From Papaver somniferum (taxonomy: Eukaryota; Streptophyta; Magnoliopsida; Ranunculales; Papaveraceae), in NCBI RefSeq assembly GCF_003573695.1, contig NC_039364.1:71258256-71322255 (forward strand): 64,000 nt of DNA, read 5' to 3'. The notes under the pieces are model-generated. The model saw only the letters and a list, made by a program, of their open reading frames with translations, was not told the DNA's origin and searched no databases. Each line of letters begins with the position of its first letter. Within the stretch, counting starts at the first letter, position 1. A program made the position numbers and the translations under genes. Positions 24,874 to 36,414 of the stretch are shown here, piece after piece.

Positions 24874-25678
24874 TATAGATGGGGAAAAACGATTTGCTGG
24901 TTTTTCAGGGAATTGAAGAGACGTATGTGTTTTCGAGACTCCTCAACAGAGAAAACTTTTTAACCTCACACAGATGCACTGCAAAGGGAGTGCTTAGATT
25001 CGAGAGATCAATTTATAGGACTCCGGCCTAAACCAAGTCAATGGTCGTTCCAGAGTCAATTCGATCGCAAAGAGGGAGATGGGTTGATCTGTAGGAGGGA
25101 AGCTGAGAATTTATGTGGGATCAATGATGATCAAGGATTGTGGATGTGTTGAAGGTTTCTGCAATTTTCTGTGAACTGATGAGTTCGAATAAGTTATGGG
25201 AGATTGGTGAATTCTTGAGAGTAATTTCTCGAGAAATTCTGTGTAGACGAATGTTCACGTCCTCAATCATGGATTCAGAGACTCATTTATATTGTCAGAA
25301 TGGTAAAACCTTGATCCCTGTAAGTGTGACGATTTCTTGAGTGAAAGAGTGGGGAAGTGGGAAATCGTGGTGAACCAGTTCCAGGTCGTGCTGAGACTTG
25401 GTTAACCGTTCACCCACTACTTTGCTAACTCCTTCAACTGTTTGCACGACTTATTCACATTTCTCATCGTGGATGAATCCACGTGTTGTAGGCCGCCAGA
25501 CCAAAACCCTAATTGATATCCGCCCATGTGACGTGATTGGTGTCTCACGAATCGTGGAGTCTGCATGACAGACGTGTATTTTATTAGTCATGTTGACTGT
25601 TTAGGAAATGAGTCTCGATTTTGTTGAATTGAGCATGAGTGAAGAATGCTCAGGGATTCATTGATTCGATGAATTATT

Positions 25679-26100
25679 GAATATTGATAGTTGGATCAAT
25701 ATGTGAGCAACTGAGCAACTATTGCTCAATTCGACGAATTACTGAATATTGATAGTTGGATCAATATTCGAGCAACTGAGCAAGTATTGCTCAATTCGAC
25801 GAATTACTAATAAATTACCGAATATTGATAGTTGGATCAATATTTGAGCAACTGATCAACTATTGCTCAATTCTACAAATTACTGAATATTGATAGTTGG
25901 ATCAATATTCGAGCAACTGAGCAAGTATTGCTCAATTCGACGAATTACTGATAAATTACTGAATATTGATAGTTGGATCAATATTCGAGCAACTGAGCAA
26001 GTATTGCTCAATTAGACGAATTACTGATAAATTACTGAATATTGATAGTTGGATCAATATTCGAGCAACTGAGAAAGTATTGCTCAATTCGACGAATTAT
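25679..26100. repeat. direct repeats in the solo C LTR
   Basis: Six copies of a roughly 60-80-bp unit with the core TATTGATAGTTGGATCAATA, followed by GAGCAACTGAGCAAGTATTG. The core is itself an imperfect inverted repeat. A weaker version is at 9445-9600 in the left C LTR, so the array expanded in this copy. Confidence 0.82.
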
Positions 26101-27939
26101 TTATTGGTGTCGTGACCCAATAAAATATTAATTAAAATATTGGTAGACTACCGAATACTACATAATTAATCCAGACATTGGTTGATAGATCAACATAAAT
26201 TTATTAGTGTTTGAACTTACTCAGAATGATGAATTCGTGGAGCGTTTGTTTTAAACCCTAATTTTTGATCAAATGTTCGTCAATTGATGAATTGTTGAAA
26301 ATAGTTCATGAGTGTAGAGAGACCGACCACACATGGAATGAGGGAGTCCATGTGGTTCCTAAGTGCTCAAGTGAGCGTGCACCAGGTCCTTAGTTGGCCG
26401 GTTGGTGAAAGAATGATGATAAAATGTCGGTTTCATCATTTATTGAAATAGTGTTCAATTGAGCATTAGGTGATAAAACCTAATTGTGGAAAAGTGAGGG
26501 ACCGACCAAGAGAGCATGAAACCGGACCTTGGTGGTAGTGGGACCAGTTGATGGTCGTTTGAGAAAATTCCAAGTCGGTTGGAAAGAGTTTGGACCCAAT
26601 ATGAGCAATTGAGCAAATTAGGTCAAAATTATGAAAAGTGTGGGACCGGATCCTTGCAAGCCTTAGGGACGACCTTGGTCGGGAAAGGGAGCATGCCCCT
26701 GTCACCATAATGTCTGTGTCTTAGTCTTGAGAGTTTCGGTATTTTCTGATGTACGTTTGAGCAATATCTCGGATTTTCAAAAGAGTTCGATCTTTGACTG
26801 AAATTCTTGATTTTGCTCGAATGAGCAAGTAGAACTTCGCTCGTTTGATCAAAATTCGGAAAATATTAAAATAATGATATTTTAATATTTGGCGTGAGTA
26901 GCCTAGTTGGTCATGTGACCATTTGACTTTTTGGCCTTTTCATGGTTTGAGCAATATTTGAGAAAATATGAAGAAACCATGATTTTTGTTGAAACGGAGG
27001 AGTTTCATGAAATTAGGGAAATAATAATAAAATAAGGGTTTGGAAAGTGTGGGACCGGCCACGGACAAGCATGGTCGGCCAGCTAGGAGGCCGGTCCCGC
27101 GACACTTTTCCTAATTTTATATTATTTTTCATGATTCGGAGGAAATTCCATGAAACCAATGAGTTTTGTTGAAACCATGAAATTTCCATGAGATAAGGTA
27201 AATGATAATAAAATAAGGGTTTGGAAAATGCGGGACCGGTCACGGTCACGGCCAAGGCATGGCCGGACGGCTAGAGGCCGGTCCCACGACACTTTCTCTA
27301 ATTTTATATTATTTTTCATGATCCCGTGAAAGTATGGAGAAACCATGAGTTTTGCTCAAACAAGGAAAATTGCTAGAATAAAGGAGTTTTCATGAGTTCA
27401 TGAAAATAATAGAATAATTAAAATAAAGGAAAAAGGGCGTGGGGATGGGCCACAACGGCATGACCGGCCAGCCGGTGGGCCCGGTCCCACATGCGCCACT
27501 TTATTATTTTAATAATATTTTCTCTCTCCCATTCCGTGTAAGATTCCTCATTTGTCCATATTTTTGAATGCTCGTTCCTGCATTTGGGTGCTCGTTCGTG
27601 CATCATGGTTGAGTACGCTTGCACAATTTTATGGGGCTTACTCAGTGATAGTCCAGATGCCCGATTGTTGAGTATTTATTACTAATTTATGAAATTCAAT
27701 GGAGAATGATTCATTAAACTGAGTAATAAAAGTGAGTAGTTTTTTATTATCAATCCATAGAATCAGCCGTGGATTCGACCATGAATTCAGAATAATAAAA
27801 TGAGTATTAACATTCCATGGGATCGCGGATTCGACCATAGAATCGGAGTAATGAAAGTGGTTATTACCATCCTATGAGATCAGTCGTGGATTCGATCATG
27901 AAATCGGAGTAATGAGTTTATCTATTACCATTCCATGCG

Positions 27940-28396
27940 TGTAGGATCAGAATATTGCAACAATTACGTCTCAGCGAAATTATCAATGGTATTGCACAAT
28001 AGCGTCGCAGAATAATTTCAGAAACGACGTCAGCAAGGATCATGAGAAAGATATGATAGTCTTGTGAAAATAAGAGAGCTTGCGAAGTGAACATTTGTAA
28101 GGTTGCGAGAATGTCGCAAACCATATCCAAAAATAAAGGACAGATTAGTTGTCATCCACTATGTATTTCCTTATAAATAGTCATTCGAGTTGCAAAGGAG
28201 AGAGAGATCTTTTTTGAGTAAGAAACAAGTAAATAGGAGAGAGAAAGTTCAAAGCAGAATCCATTCTTGATTTCTTTATTTTTCTTGTAAGAACATTCAA
28301 AAATTAATCAATAAAATTAAGAGTGTAAACCTAAAAATGAGTTGATCATCAATGAAATCATATGAGGGGTGTAGTGTAGGATTTCCTGCAACTACA
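27940..28396 (+). repeat. 5' LTR of element D
   Basis: A 457-bp LTR with a TATA box (TTATAAATAG, 28171-28180), so transcription likely starts about 25-35 bp later. In the first ~150 bp I count about seven differences from the 3' LTR. Confidence 0.9.
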
Positions 28397-28399
28397 TAA

Positions 28400-28416
28400 T
28401 GGCGCTAGAAACAGGG
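28400..28416 (+). promoter_or_regulatory. primer binding site of element D
   Basis: TGGCGCTAGAAACAGGG lies three bases past the LTR end. Its form TGGCGC... fits a tRNA 3' end plus CCA as used by gypsy elements; I cannot name the tRNA without a search. Confidence 0.7.
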
Positions 28417-28529
28417 ACTTTGAAGATTATTCTAGAGAAACTAAAAATTAATATTGAGATTTGTGAAAATTTAAAGTGATTGATTAAGAATTTTTCATAA
28501 TTTTTTGCAATATTGTTAGCATTGAAGAA

Positions 28530-31280
28530 ATGGCTAGAAGAAGAAATACATCCGAACAACCGACTACTATTAGAAGAAGTAAGAGAATTGCTGGAAGAGA
28601 AAGAAGTGAAATGGGAGAATCTACTAGAATGAGAAATAATAGAGAAAATCTAATTCAATCGCCAATTCAACAAACATTAGTTCAAGAGAGGAATACAGAT
28701 TATGACAGAGTGAGCGTACACACTTGGCGATCAAATTCAGCAGAAGAAATAGAAGAAGAGCAACAAAATAGAAATTATATACAGGAAGAGAGAAATCAAG
28801 AAGCAGATGAAGGAATAATTCATGGAAATGAGGAAATTGGAGCGTTAGAAACATTGAGATGAAGAATACATGAAGAAAGAAGAGCTGAGGCAGAGGAACG
28901 TGCGAATTTAACAAGGCAAAATCACGAATTAAGGATGGAGAATATTAGATTGCAGAATAGAAGATCGAGAAGTATGACAAAATCATATTCCAGATCGACT
29001 AGAAGATAAATGAGGCAAAATTCACCCACGATCAATGTTGGAAACAATATTCAAGAAAAAATATCAAATCCTAATGAAGAATATCGCGAAAATAGAGAAA
29101 GAACTGATGATCGTTACATTCCACAAAATGAAACTTTTGATGATGGGAAAATTGGAGGGAATCAAGAGAACGGGCAAATTCAGAGACAAAATAACCAAGA
29201 TGGTGAAGGAAATAAAGAGGAGGGAAGAAGAATTTTACATTTGAGAGAAAATCAAATAAATCAACAGACAATTGAAGAAGAAATTGAAAGACATAATGCT
29301 GAACAAGCACGTTTAATCTGCGAACGTGAAAGGTTGAGAGCGGAAATGGAAGAGCAAGAGCTTCAGGAGACAATTCTCCAAAAAAACCATGACAATCGAG
29401 AAAGAAGGCGTATACAAAACCGGAATAATGATAATCTCAATGAGGAGTATGATAGAGTGAAGAGAACGGCTGAAAGACAGCGAATTGAGTTGATAAGAAA
29501 TGAACAAAATTATGGAGGGGAAAATGAACGACATCATCATTTGTGAATTCAAGATAGAGATGAGGAAGAGAATCGCAGGAGAAGACGAGATGAGGATAAT
29601 GAAGAAGAGATACGAAATTTCACAAGAGAAGATAGACGTGAACGCAGAAGAAGAGAAGCAAAATTAAAGAGACCAATGGGCCAAGATTCAGGTGTAAATA
29701 AACAAATCTTGAAAGAATTGGAAGAAATGAGAGGAATGCTAAATACCAGAGGAGAAGTAGGTAGAAGACAATTGGATGAAGCAATAGAAGAAGCTGCGAA
29801 AACTCCATTTACAAGGGAAGTACAATTAGGAGGAATACCACCGAAATGCAATTTGCCCGCATTAACCAGCATTTTCGATGGAACAACTTGTGCAATTCAG
29901 CACATTAAAGCTTATGTGAGGTGCATGTTACAATGGGAAAATCATGATGCGGTATTGTGCAAATATTTTGCATCCAGCTTAACAGGAGAAGCGTTAAAAT
30001 GGTTTGAAGGTTTACCATAGAATACAATAACCTCCTTCAATCATTTGCAGACCACATTCTTGGGAGCATATATAAGTAATAATTCCTCACGACCTGGTAT
30101 AGAAGATGTGTTTGGATTAAAACAAAGGATTGGCGAAAGTTTGAAACACTTGACTAAAAGATGGAGAACTATGTGTAGAGAAATGGCTGGCCGTGTAGAT
30201 GAGAGATATCTCATATTATCATTTATCAATGCTATGTTTGCAACAAACTTGTTGTATGTTCAAATCTCCAGAGTCAAGAATACGATTACAATGACTGAAT
30301 TGCGAGAACTTCAAGAAAAATACATTGCTTTAGAGGAAAAAAAATGAAATGGAATTATATCCAGTTGCGAACACCAGCTCACAAACAGCGAATGCAAGCT
30401 TATTACCCAAGCTAATAAATACAGTAGCGAATACTTCGCAAGTACAACAAGAAAAGGAGACAAGTAACAATCAGCAGAAATTGGTAGCTATGGGGAGCCA
30501 AGATCAAGAAGAGTATGAAAGAGAAAGAAATTTCTACAGTCGTGGAGGAATTAACAAGATTCAAAGACCCGATCAACCGCAAGAAACTTATGGAGGTCAA
30601 AGACCAAACTTTAATAGAGGGCAAGGAAGTCATAAAGTAATATGGGAAGAAATCAAGATGCCACCTCTAAAGTAAAGTGTAGAGAAGATATGGGAAGCTA
30701 TAATTTTGATGGAGAATACACCAACACCATGGAACATGGGAACAGAACCGCCCCCAAATCACATAAGTCATGAATTTTGTTCTTATCATCATTTTCATGG
30801 ACATACCACAAATGATTGCAGAAATGTAAAGAGAATTATTTTGAGAATGATAGATCAAGGAAAACTAAATGACTTTCTGGTAGGGCATCCGCAATCTCAA
30901 CCATTACCACCACCGCCAGAACATCAAAAGCGAATACGATGAAAAAGAAAGAAACATTCTTCATAGAAGTTGGTGCAAAAGCAAAAAATCTATTATGTCA
31001 CTCTATCGTACATTCATATAAGACAATTGAAGATTTTCATGATAATGTTTTAGGTAGAGTGTTCGCAAGAGATAATAATGGTAGAGAAGTTATGAATATT
31101 GCGAAAATTTCGCGACTAGAGGAATGGCTGAAACAGATCATTTCTTTTACCGCAGAAGAAATTCCCGAAGGAGCAGAGGTGCATGAAAATCCATTGGTAA
31201 TAAAATTAGAAATTAATCCAAAACCAAAAGAAGATGAGGATGATGAAGCTGAAGATTCATGGGCAATCAATAGAATCTAG
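28530..31280 (+). pseudogene. gag of element D, broken
   Basis: One long frame from the ATG at 28530, interrupted by stops at about 28860, 29007, 29544 and 30018, then a +1 shift at an A-run near 30340 and a return to the first frame near 30939. The first ~380 codons are charged, rich in Arg, Glu, Asn and Gln, and probably coiled coil. The retrotransposon gag core follows (29850-30350): LTGEALKWFEGLP, then FLGAYISNN and a KHLTKRWR region. Near 30780 a CSYHHFHGHTTNDC-type zinc motif is readable (FCSYHHFHGHTTNDCR). All four stops could be C-to-T changes of CGA, CAA or CAG. Confidence 0.85.
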
Positions 31281-31600
31281 TCGATACTGGAAGCTCTGTG
31301 AACATCTTATTTTATCATACTTATAAAACCATGGGTGGAAGAGATGATGATCTTATACCATCAACATATAAGATATATGGTTTTAATGGTACTGCTAACA
31401 AGCCTAAAGGGGAGGTTACTATGCAAATTCCATTGAAGGGAATATCTTCTGAAATCTCATTCTGTGTTTGATGTAGAATCACCCTACAATGCATTAATTG
31501 GTCGACCTTGGCTACATGGGATTCTAGGTGTAGCTTCAACTTTCCATCAATGCATCAAATTCCCTCACCCCAATGGTGTAGGAATCATAAAGGGAGATTG
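31277..31600 (+). pseudogene. retropepsin (aspartic protease) remnant of element D
   Basis: Reads LVDTGSSVNILFYHTYKTM with the intact DTG active-site triad in a frame shifted from gag, then GFNGTANKPKGEVTMQIPL. After another shift at about 31470 it reads SPYNALIGRPWLHGILG, the C-terminal retropepsin signature. No RT follows, so pol ends here. Confidence 0.8.
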
Positions 31601-33242
31601 GGTTGAAGGAAAGAATGTTACGAAACTGAGATAGAATCTTGCGAAGGAAGAGCAAACAAGAAGGAAAACTGGCGACACAAAATCAAGGATGTACAAAGAA
31701 GTGAGAAGTTGATGGTGGATACAATCGAAAAGAAAGGAGAAGAGATGTTGCAAATTAATGCTAGCTCAGATAAAAAGGATGAACATACCATTACCAAGGA
31801 AGCAGTAGCAGAAAATCATAAAGAAGCAGAGGAGGCAAAAGTAATAAAAACAAGAAATGTATGAATGATTAAGTTGTTGCGATAATCTCGCAATAAGTAA
31901 AATTCTCAAAATACATTTGATTGAACAACAAAATTGAGATTGCGAAATTCAGATACAATATATGAATTGCGAGACTCTCGCAGAGATAATGAATTTTACA
32001 GAAAATAATCAGAGAAGAATGACAAAAAGAAAGAGGCGAACCTTTATGGCGTACACCCTAGTTCGCGAATAAATTTCGCAAGAGGCAAATGTAAGACCTA
32101 AAGTACGTCATATAGGGGGTACCTGTTACATGGCTCAGGGAAAGGCTACACCCCACCGGAACCTGAGTCATGGAGATTTGGGGTCAATGAAGCCCATCCG
32201 GGAGAGGCACCTTGGATTCTCAACTTAAGCATATGACTTAGGTTGGGCGACTAAGGTAATAAGGACTCTCCCAAGGAGTGCAGAATCTGATCAAGGCGCC
32301 GAGGTACACGGTTGAGTCAAGGTGCCGGGGCGTTTGAAGCGTCCTTGCCATTCTTGACAAGTCTTGGCTTATACTGCACTCGGCCTGAAGAAAACCCCAC
32401 TTAGGGTGCAGTCTCGTAACCATAAGCCCTATAGGTAAAAGGGATAAGAGGCTGCGAAAACAACTGGTTGTTGTTAAGACTGGATGGGAGGAGCTAACCT
32501 TGTATGGTAGAAGTACGCCTCCTTGAAGGGGCAACCAGGGGGAGATAAGGGCGGCACCCTCCATTAGGGAGCTGATAAGTGTCTTAAGACGCAAATGTCA
32601 TGAGGCTTTTTATTCGCAAGGATATTAAGGCTTGTCATATTTGTGCAAAATCCTGAAGAGGCAATAATACAAAAGAAAAGATAAGACGAGATCAATGGGT
32701 TTTCGCATGAAAGTGCGAAGACGTCCTGCGATTTCGTCGCAAGACGGCAATGTCATGGGGCTTTATTTTCGCAAGAATATTTAGGCCTGTCATATTGTCG
32801 CAATTCCTGAAGAGGCCATAATACAAAAGAAAAAGTTAAGGCAAGATCAATGGGTTTTTGCATGAAAAAAAGGACGTCCTGCGATTTTTCGCAATGACAA
32901 GAGGTGGCATAATAAGACCTTTAATTAGGAAGGCAAAATAAGACCACACAGGAATGAGATTTTGAAAAGAAACAAAATCACTTCGCAAAAGTTGCGAAAT
33001 TATACAATAAGAAAATTTATGAAATCTCTCATTTGGATTCAAATAACAGAGGCAAGTATGGGAATGTATGAAATTAGAAAATGTTATTTGTCTCCATATG
33101 AGAGATTTACTCAAAAATTCAAGAATTAATATTATATTGATTAATTATATTGCAAAGAAGAATTGTTTTCATTTACGCAGGTCAAAATGAAAGAAACACA
33201 AATATACAGAAGAAGAAATAAGTGTACAAGTATTACAAAGAA
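31601..33242. other. non-coding internal region of element D
   Basis: No convincing gene. The start (31600-31870) is a degenerate coding tail. 32095-32590 is a compact, GC-richer block with a chance 118-codon frame on the minus strand. 32595-32905 is two tandem copies of a 155-bp repeat (CAATGTCATGRGGCTTT start, CCTGAAGAGGC inside). The final part is the 3' end zone of the antisense gene. Confidence 0.55.
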
Positions 33243-33700
33243 TCAAAGAAAGAAGTAAAGATATTTCTTGGTTAATCTCATTATCTTCACAGACTTGTTT
33301 CCTTCTTCATCTGCGTCAGAATCTTTATCACCATCAGAACTTCCATCACTATCAGATTCTTCATCATCAGCTTCGCTATCAGAGATAATCAAGCTGGGAG
33401 TATTCTGTGGGATTTCTTCTAAAAGACAAGGATAGTCTGAATGAGGGATATTATGATCATCACAAATCATTTGGATGGTTTGATTTCGAAAGTGCATAGC
33501 GTCATTCTTAAAATTCTCAACAGTGATTATGATTTGATTCTTCAATCTAGAATACTTGTCGTTGCGAGAAGAAAGATTCTTTGCGAGTTCCTTCTTTTCA
33601 GCTTCAAGTTCTTCAATCTTTTCACGATATTTATTTTCAGAATCTGCGAACAATTATTAACAAAGGGCAACCAATTATTAACTTGATGAAAATTCATAAG

Positions 33701-35019
33701 TGGTAGGTTCAGAAACCTACAAGAAAATACTGCAAGTGCACAGTGTCTCACTAGTAGAACAATGGAAAGTACAGGTCGTTCCCACGAGGAGTGTGAAAAT
33801 ACTACTTCTAACTAATACCAAGACCAAATAATCAAATTGATAATGTTTAATGAGTTTTCAGAAATTTGAAACAAAATGAAACAATAAATAATTTTAACGA
33901 AAAAACAGAATGATAGAAGGTTGTTAGGATTTTCGGTTTCCACCAATTAATTATGCAAACTATACTAATCTTTAAGAATCTATTCCATGCACTTTCAAAT
34001 ATTGTTTCTCTCCGCTCTAGTTTTCTTCTTTTCGCTTCTTCATGGTAGTGATTCTAAGAATTACCTATCTATCCTTGCATACCACGTCTAGGGATTTAAC
34101 CAAAGCACGAAATATCAATTCAAAAGCATAAATAATCAAGAAAATCACATGAACAATAAAATACCAAGCTATATGAAGAAAAACTACTAGTCATTTAAAT
34201 CATTATTGAGCATATAAATGTAGAGTTTACACAATTAAATTGGTTTCTACCCAAACCCTAACATAACTCTAGCTAGCCATGGCTTTCTCAAAAACCATAA
34301 ACATATTAAAATCAAACTTTAGCTAAAGATAAACAAAGAATCGAAAACAAAAATCCAAAATCCTTCTCCTGTTTCTCTTCCAGCTCTGTGGTCGGGCGCC
34401 CCCTAGTATATTATGAAACAACACATAAATATAGCTCACAAATAAATTCACGTTTTTCTTCTTCGTCGCCACATCACCTCCCAATAAAAGTCTGCCACAT
34501 GTCATGAAAATATAAATTCACCCAATGATGTTGTGCCGCGTTTCATAATATGACGAGACATTGTAAAGTATCACCGAATCTCCACTTTCCATAGTATATG
34601 AATTTCATTTAGAAAGCATGATATTTTCTTGCATGTGTTGGGTCCCACCTTAACTGTATTTGCAAAATGACGTCAGTTGGCTTCAAATATTCCTTCAGAT
34701 TCTTTATATAAATATAGCAAGAGAACATATGCAAGGACAAGATATATTAATCTTTCCTTTTTATTCATTTGCACGTGGTCATGGAGGTGATATTCTTCCA
34801 TTCTTATGCTAACAATAATAAAGTCACTTTTTTAGGTGGCATTAGTGTGCTGACATCGACTCACTTCACCATTAAGTCTCACATTTTGATGTTTATTCGC
34901 TGGATGATCGAATTCACTTGTACTTTCTGCAAAAGCACTAAAATAGTGTCATTAGTCAAAATATTGAGTCATAGATAATAGAAATATGGGTATAAAATGT
35001 AGCACTTTCGTGCTTATCA
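33701..35019 (-). repeat. 3' LTR of element E
   Basis: 1319 bp, nearly identical to 36415-37725. A minus-strand TATA-like box TATATAAAGA is at 34701-34710. Beside it, GTTTGGGGGTGT on the minus strand (35020-35031) is the polypurine tract. Confidence 0.88.
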
Positions 35020-35067
35020 ACACCCCCAAACTTATATTTTGCTAGTCCTCGAGCAAAACAAAGAATT

Positions 35068-35342
35068 GACCCGCTACACAGCTGGTCATATGAATATAGA
35101 GACCTGCTACACAGCTGGTCATATCATTTTTTTTCTTGTTTTTTTTAGACCTGCTACACATCTGGTCAAATAATAAGATAAAGAGAGAGAGACCCGCTAC
35201 ACAGATGGTCATAGAAAATACCATACAAAAGACCCGCTACACAGCTGGTCATGACCGTAAAAACCATAACGATAATAATATTTTTTTAAGACCCGCTACA
35301 CAGCTGATCATTTTTTTTTAGACCCGCTACACAGCTGGTCAT
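35068..35342. repeat. array of seven short hairpin repeats in element E
   Basis: Seven copies of GACCCGCTACACAGCTGGTC (starts at about 35068, 35101, 35148, 35191, 35231, 35290 and 35321) separated by unrelated A/T-rich spacers of 12-40 bp. Each copy can fold: GACC and GCT pair with AGC and GGTC around an ACAC loop, with one unpaired position. The unit is conserved and the spacers are not. Confidence 0.85.
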
Positions 35343-35561
35343 AATTTATTTATTTTTTTAAATCCTAACCAAAGTGCCACTCCCACACACTTAAATATTA
35401 CATTGTCCTCAATGTAATTGAGTCATCCAACGTAGAAATCAAGGTGGGAAATTATAAATTGCAAAAAAAAAAAAAAAAGATAGAGAAAAGGGAACAAATC
35501 TGATGGGTTGACTCCCACGAAGCGAAATGTATTGTTTCCCTGCTTTCAATAGCACATAATC

Positions 35562-36284
35562 TCAAACAAAATGAGGTTGATACCCCAAAGTAAGCTGCCA
35601 ATTATATATATAGAGTCTGAAAAGTTGGGGATCAACCCAACCAATCCGGTCAGCTGAAAATATGCACCTGCAAAAACTATAATCATCCAAAGATATATGT
35701 GAATCCATTCCCCATAAATAACAATCCTTAATAATCAATCCATGCATTGTTAGGATATGTAAATCATTCACACAAAGAGGTATAAATTTTTCAATAGCTT
35801 CTAGTTGAGGTGCACGCCCTAAATCAGGTTCTAAATCAGCGGAAATAACTTTTATGGCTGATATTGGTTCCAGTTGAGCAAAATAGGGCACACGAACATA
35901 TGTTGGCTCAAATTGAGCAATAATATCATGACTCATAAACCCGTTATCATCTAAAACGGTTTCATTATCAATATCATCAAGACAAAAAAATTCTGAACTT
36001 AATGGCTTAAAGGTCATGGTCGAAACTTTCTCGACTGATGGAACTAGTCGAGGCTCGAACAAAACTAGAGGTTCTAGTTTGGATTTCCATTTATTAGTGT
36101 CTAACAGCGGTGTGGAGTCTAACAAGGCATTGACTTCACAAATAACACTATCGTCATCAAAATCATACCCAAAATGAGATAAGCAAACCTCTAATGGATC
36201 TCCCAAGTGGCTCTTGCAAATATCTTGCGAGTGCATGCTTTCTTTTCGCCCGCACTTCAGACTAAAGTACCTAAAAAAAATCAA
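35562..36284 (-). CDS. unrecognised ORF of element E
   Basis: A 240-codon open frame in the sense direction of element E, just after its PBS and leader. The first in-frame ATG gives MHSQDICKSHLGDPLEVC (about 36236); the frame is open upstream to 36284. It is acidic with many Leu-Glu-Pro phrases (KLEPLVLFEPRLVPS, AQLEPISAIKV). No gag, zinc knuckle or protease motif is visible. It could be a gag or pol-leader relic, since LEPL and FKPLS recall linker regions before gypsy RT, but that is weak. No stop interrupts it, which is notable among so many broken frames. Confidence 0.5.
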   Translation of the reverse strand: MIFFRYFSLKCGRKESMHSQDICKSHLGDPLEVCLSHFGYDFDDDSVICEVNALLDSTPLLDTNKWKSKLEPLVLFEPRLVPSVEKVSTMTFKPLSSEFFCLDDIDNETVLDDNGFMSHDIIAQFEPTYVRVPYFAQLEPISAIKVISADLEPDLGRAPQLEAIEKFIPLCVNDLHILTMHGLIIKDCYLWGMDSHISLDDYSFCRCIFSADRIGWVDPQLFRLYIYNWQLTLGYQPHFV

Positions 36285-36390
36285 ACAAACTGCGTAAAAA
36301 GAACTAAAAGAACAATAAAAATAAATTATTTACAAAAATTAAAAATAAGCTATATACAATGATATCAACTAGCGAGTATTTTGCTACCAC

Positions 36391-36408
36391 TCCCCGGCAG
36401 CGGCGCCA
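36391..36408 (-). promoter_or_regulatory. primer binding site of element E
   Basis: The minus strand reads TGGCGCCGCTGCCGGGGA, six bases inside the right LTR, close to the common Athila/Tat PBS. It sets the orientation of E. Confidence 0.85.
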
Positions 36409-36414
36409 AAAACT

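Noticed and set aside
32238..32594. 118-codon minus-strand frame
   Set aside because: Leu/Ser-rich with no motif; sits in a GC-richer non-coding block where open frames are more likely by chance.
35068..35342. CRISPR array
   Set aside because: Repeats with unequal spacers superficially fit, but spacers are A/T runs of uneven length in a plant retrotransposon.
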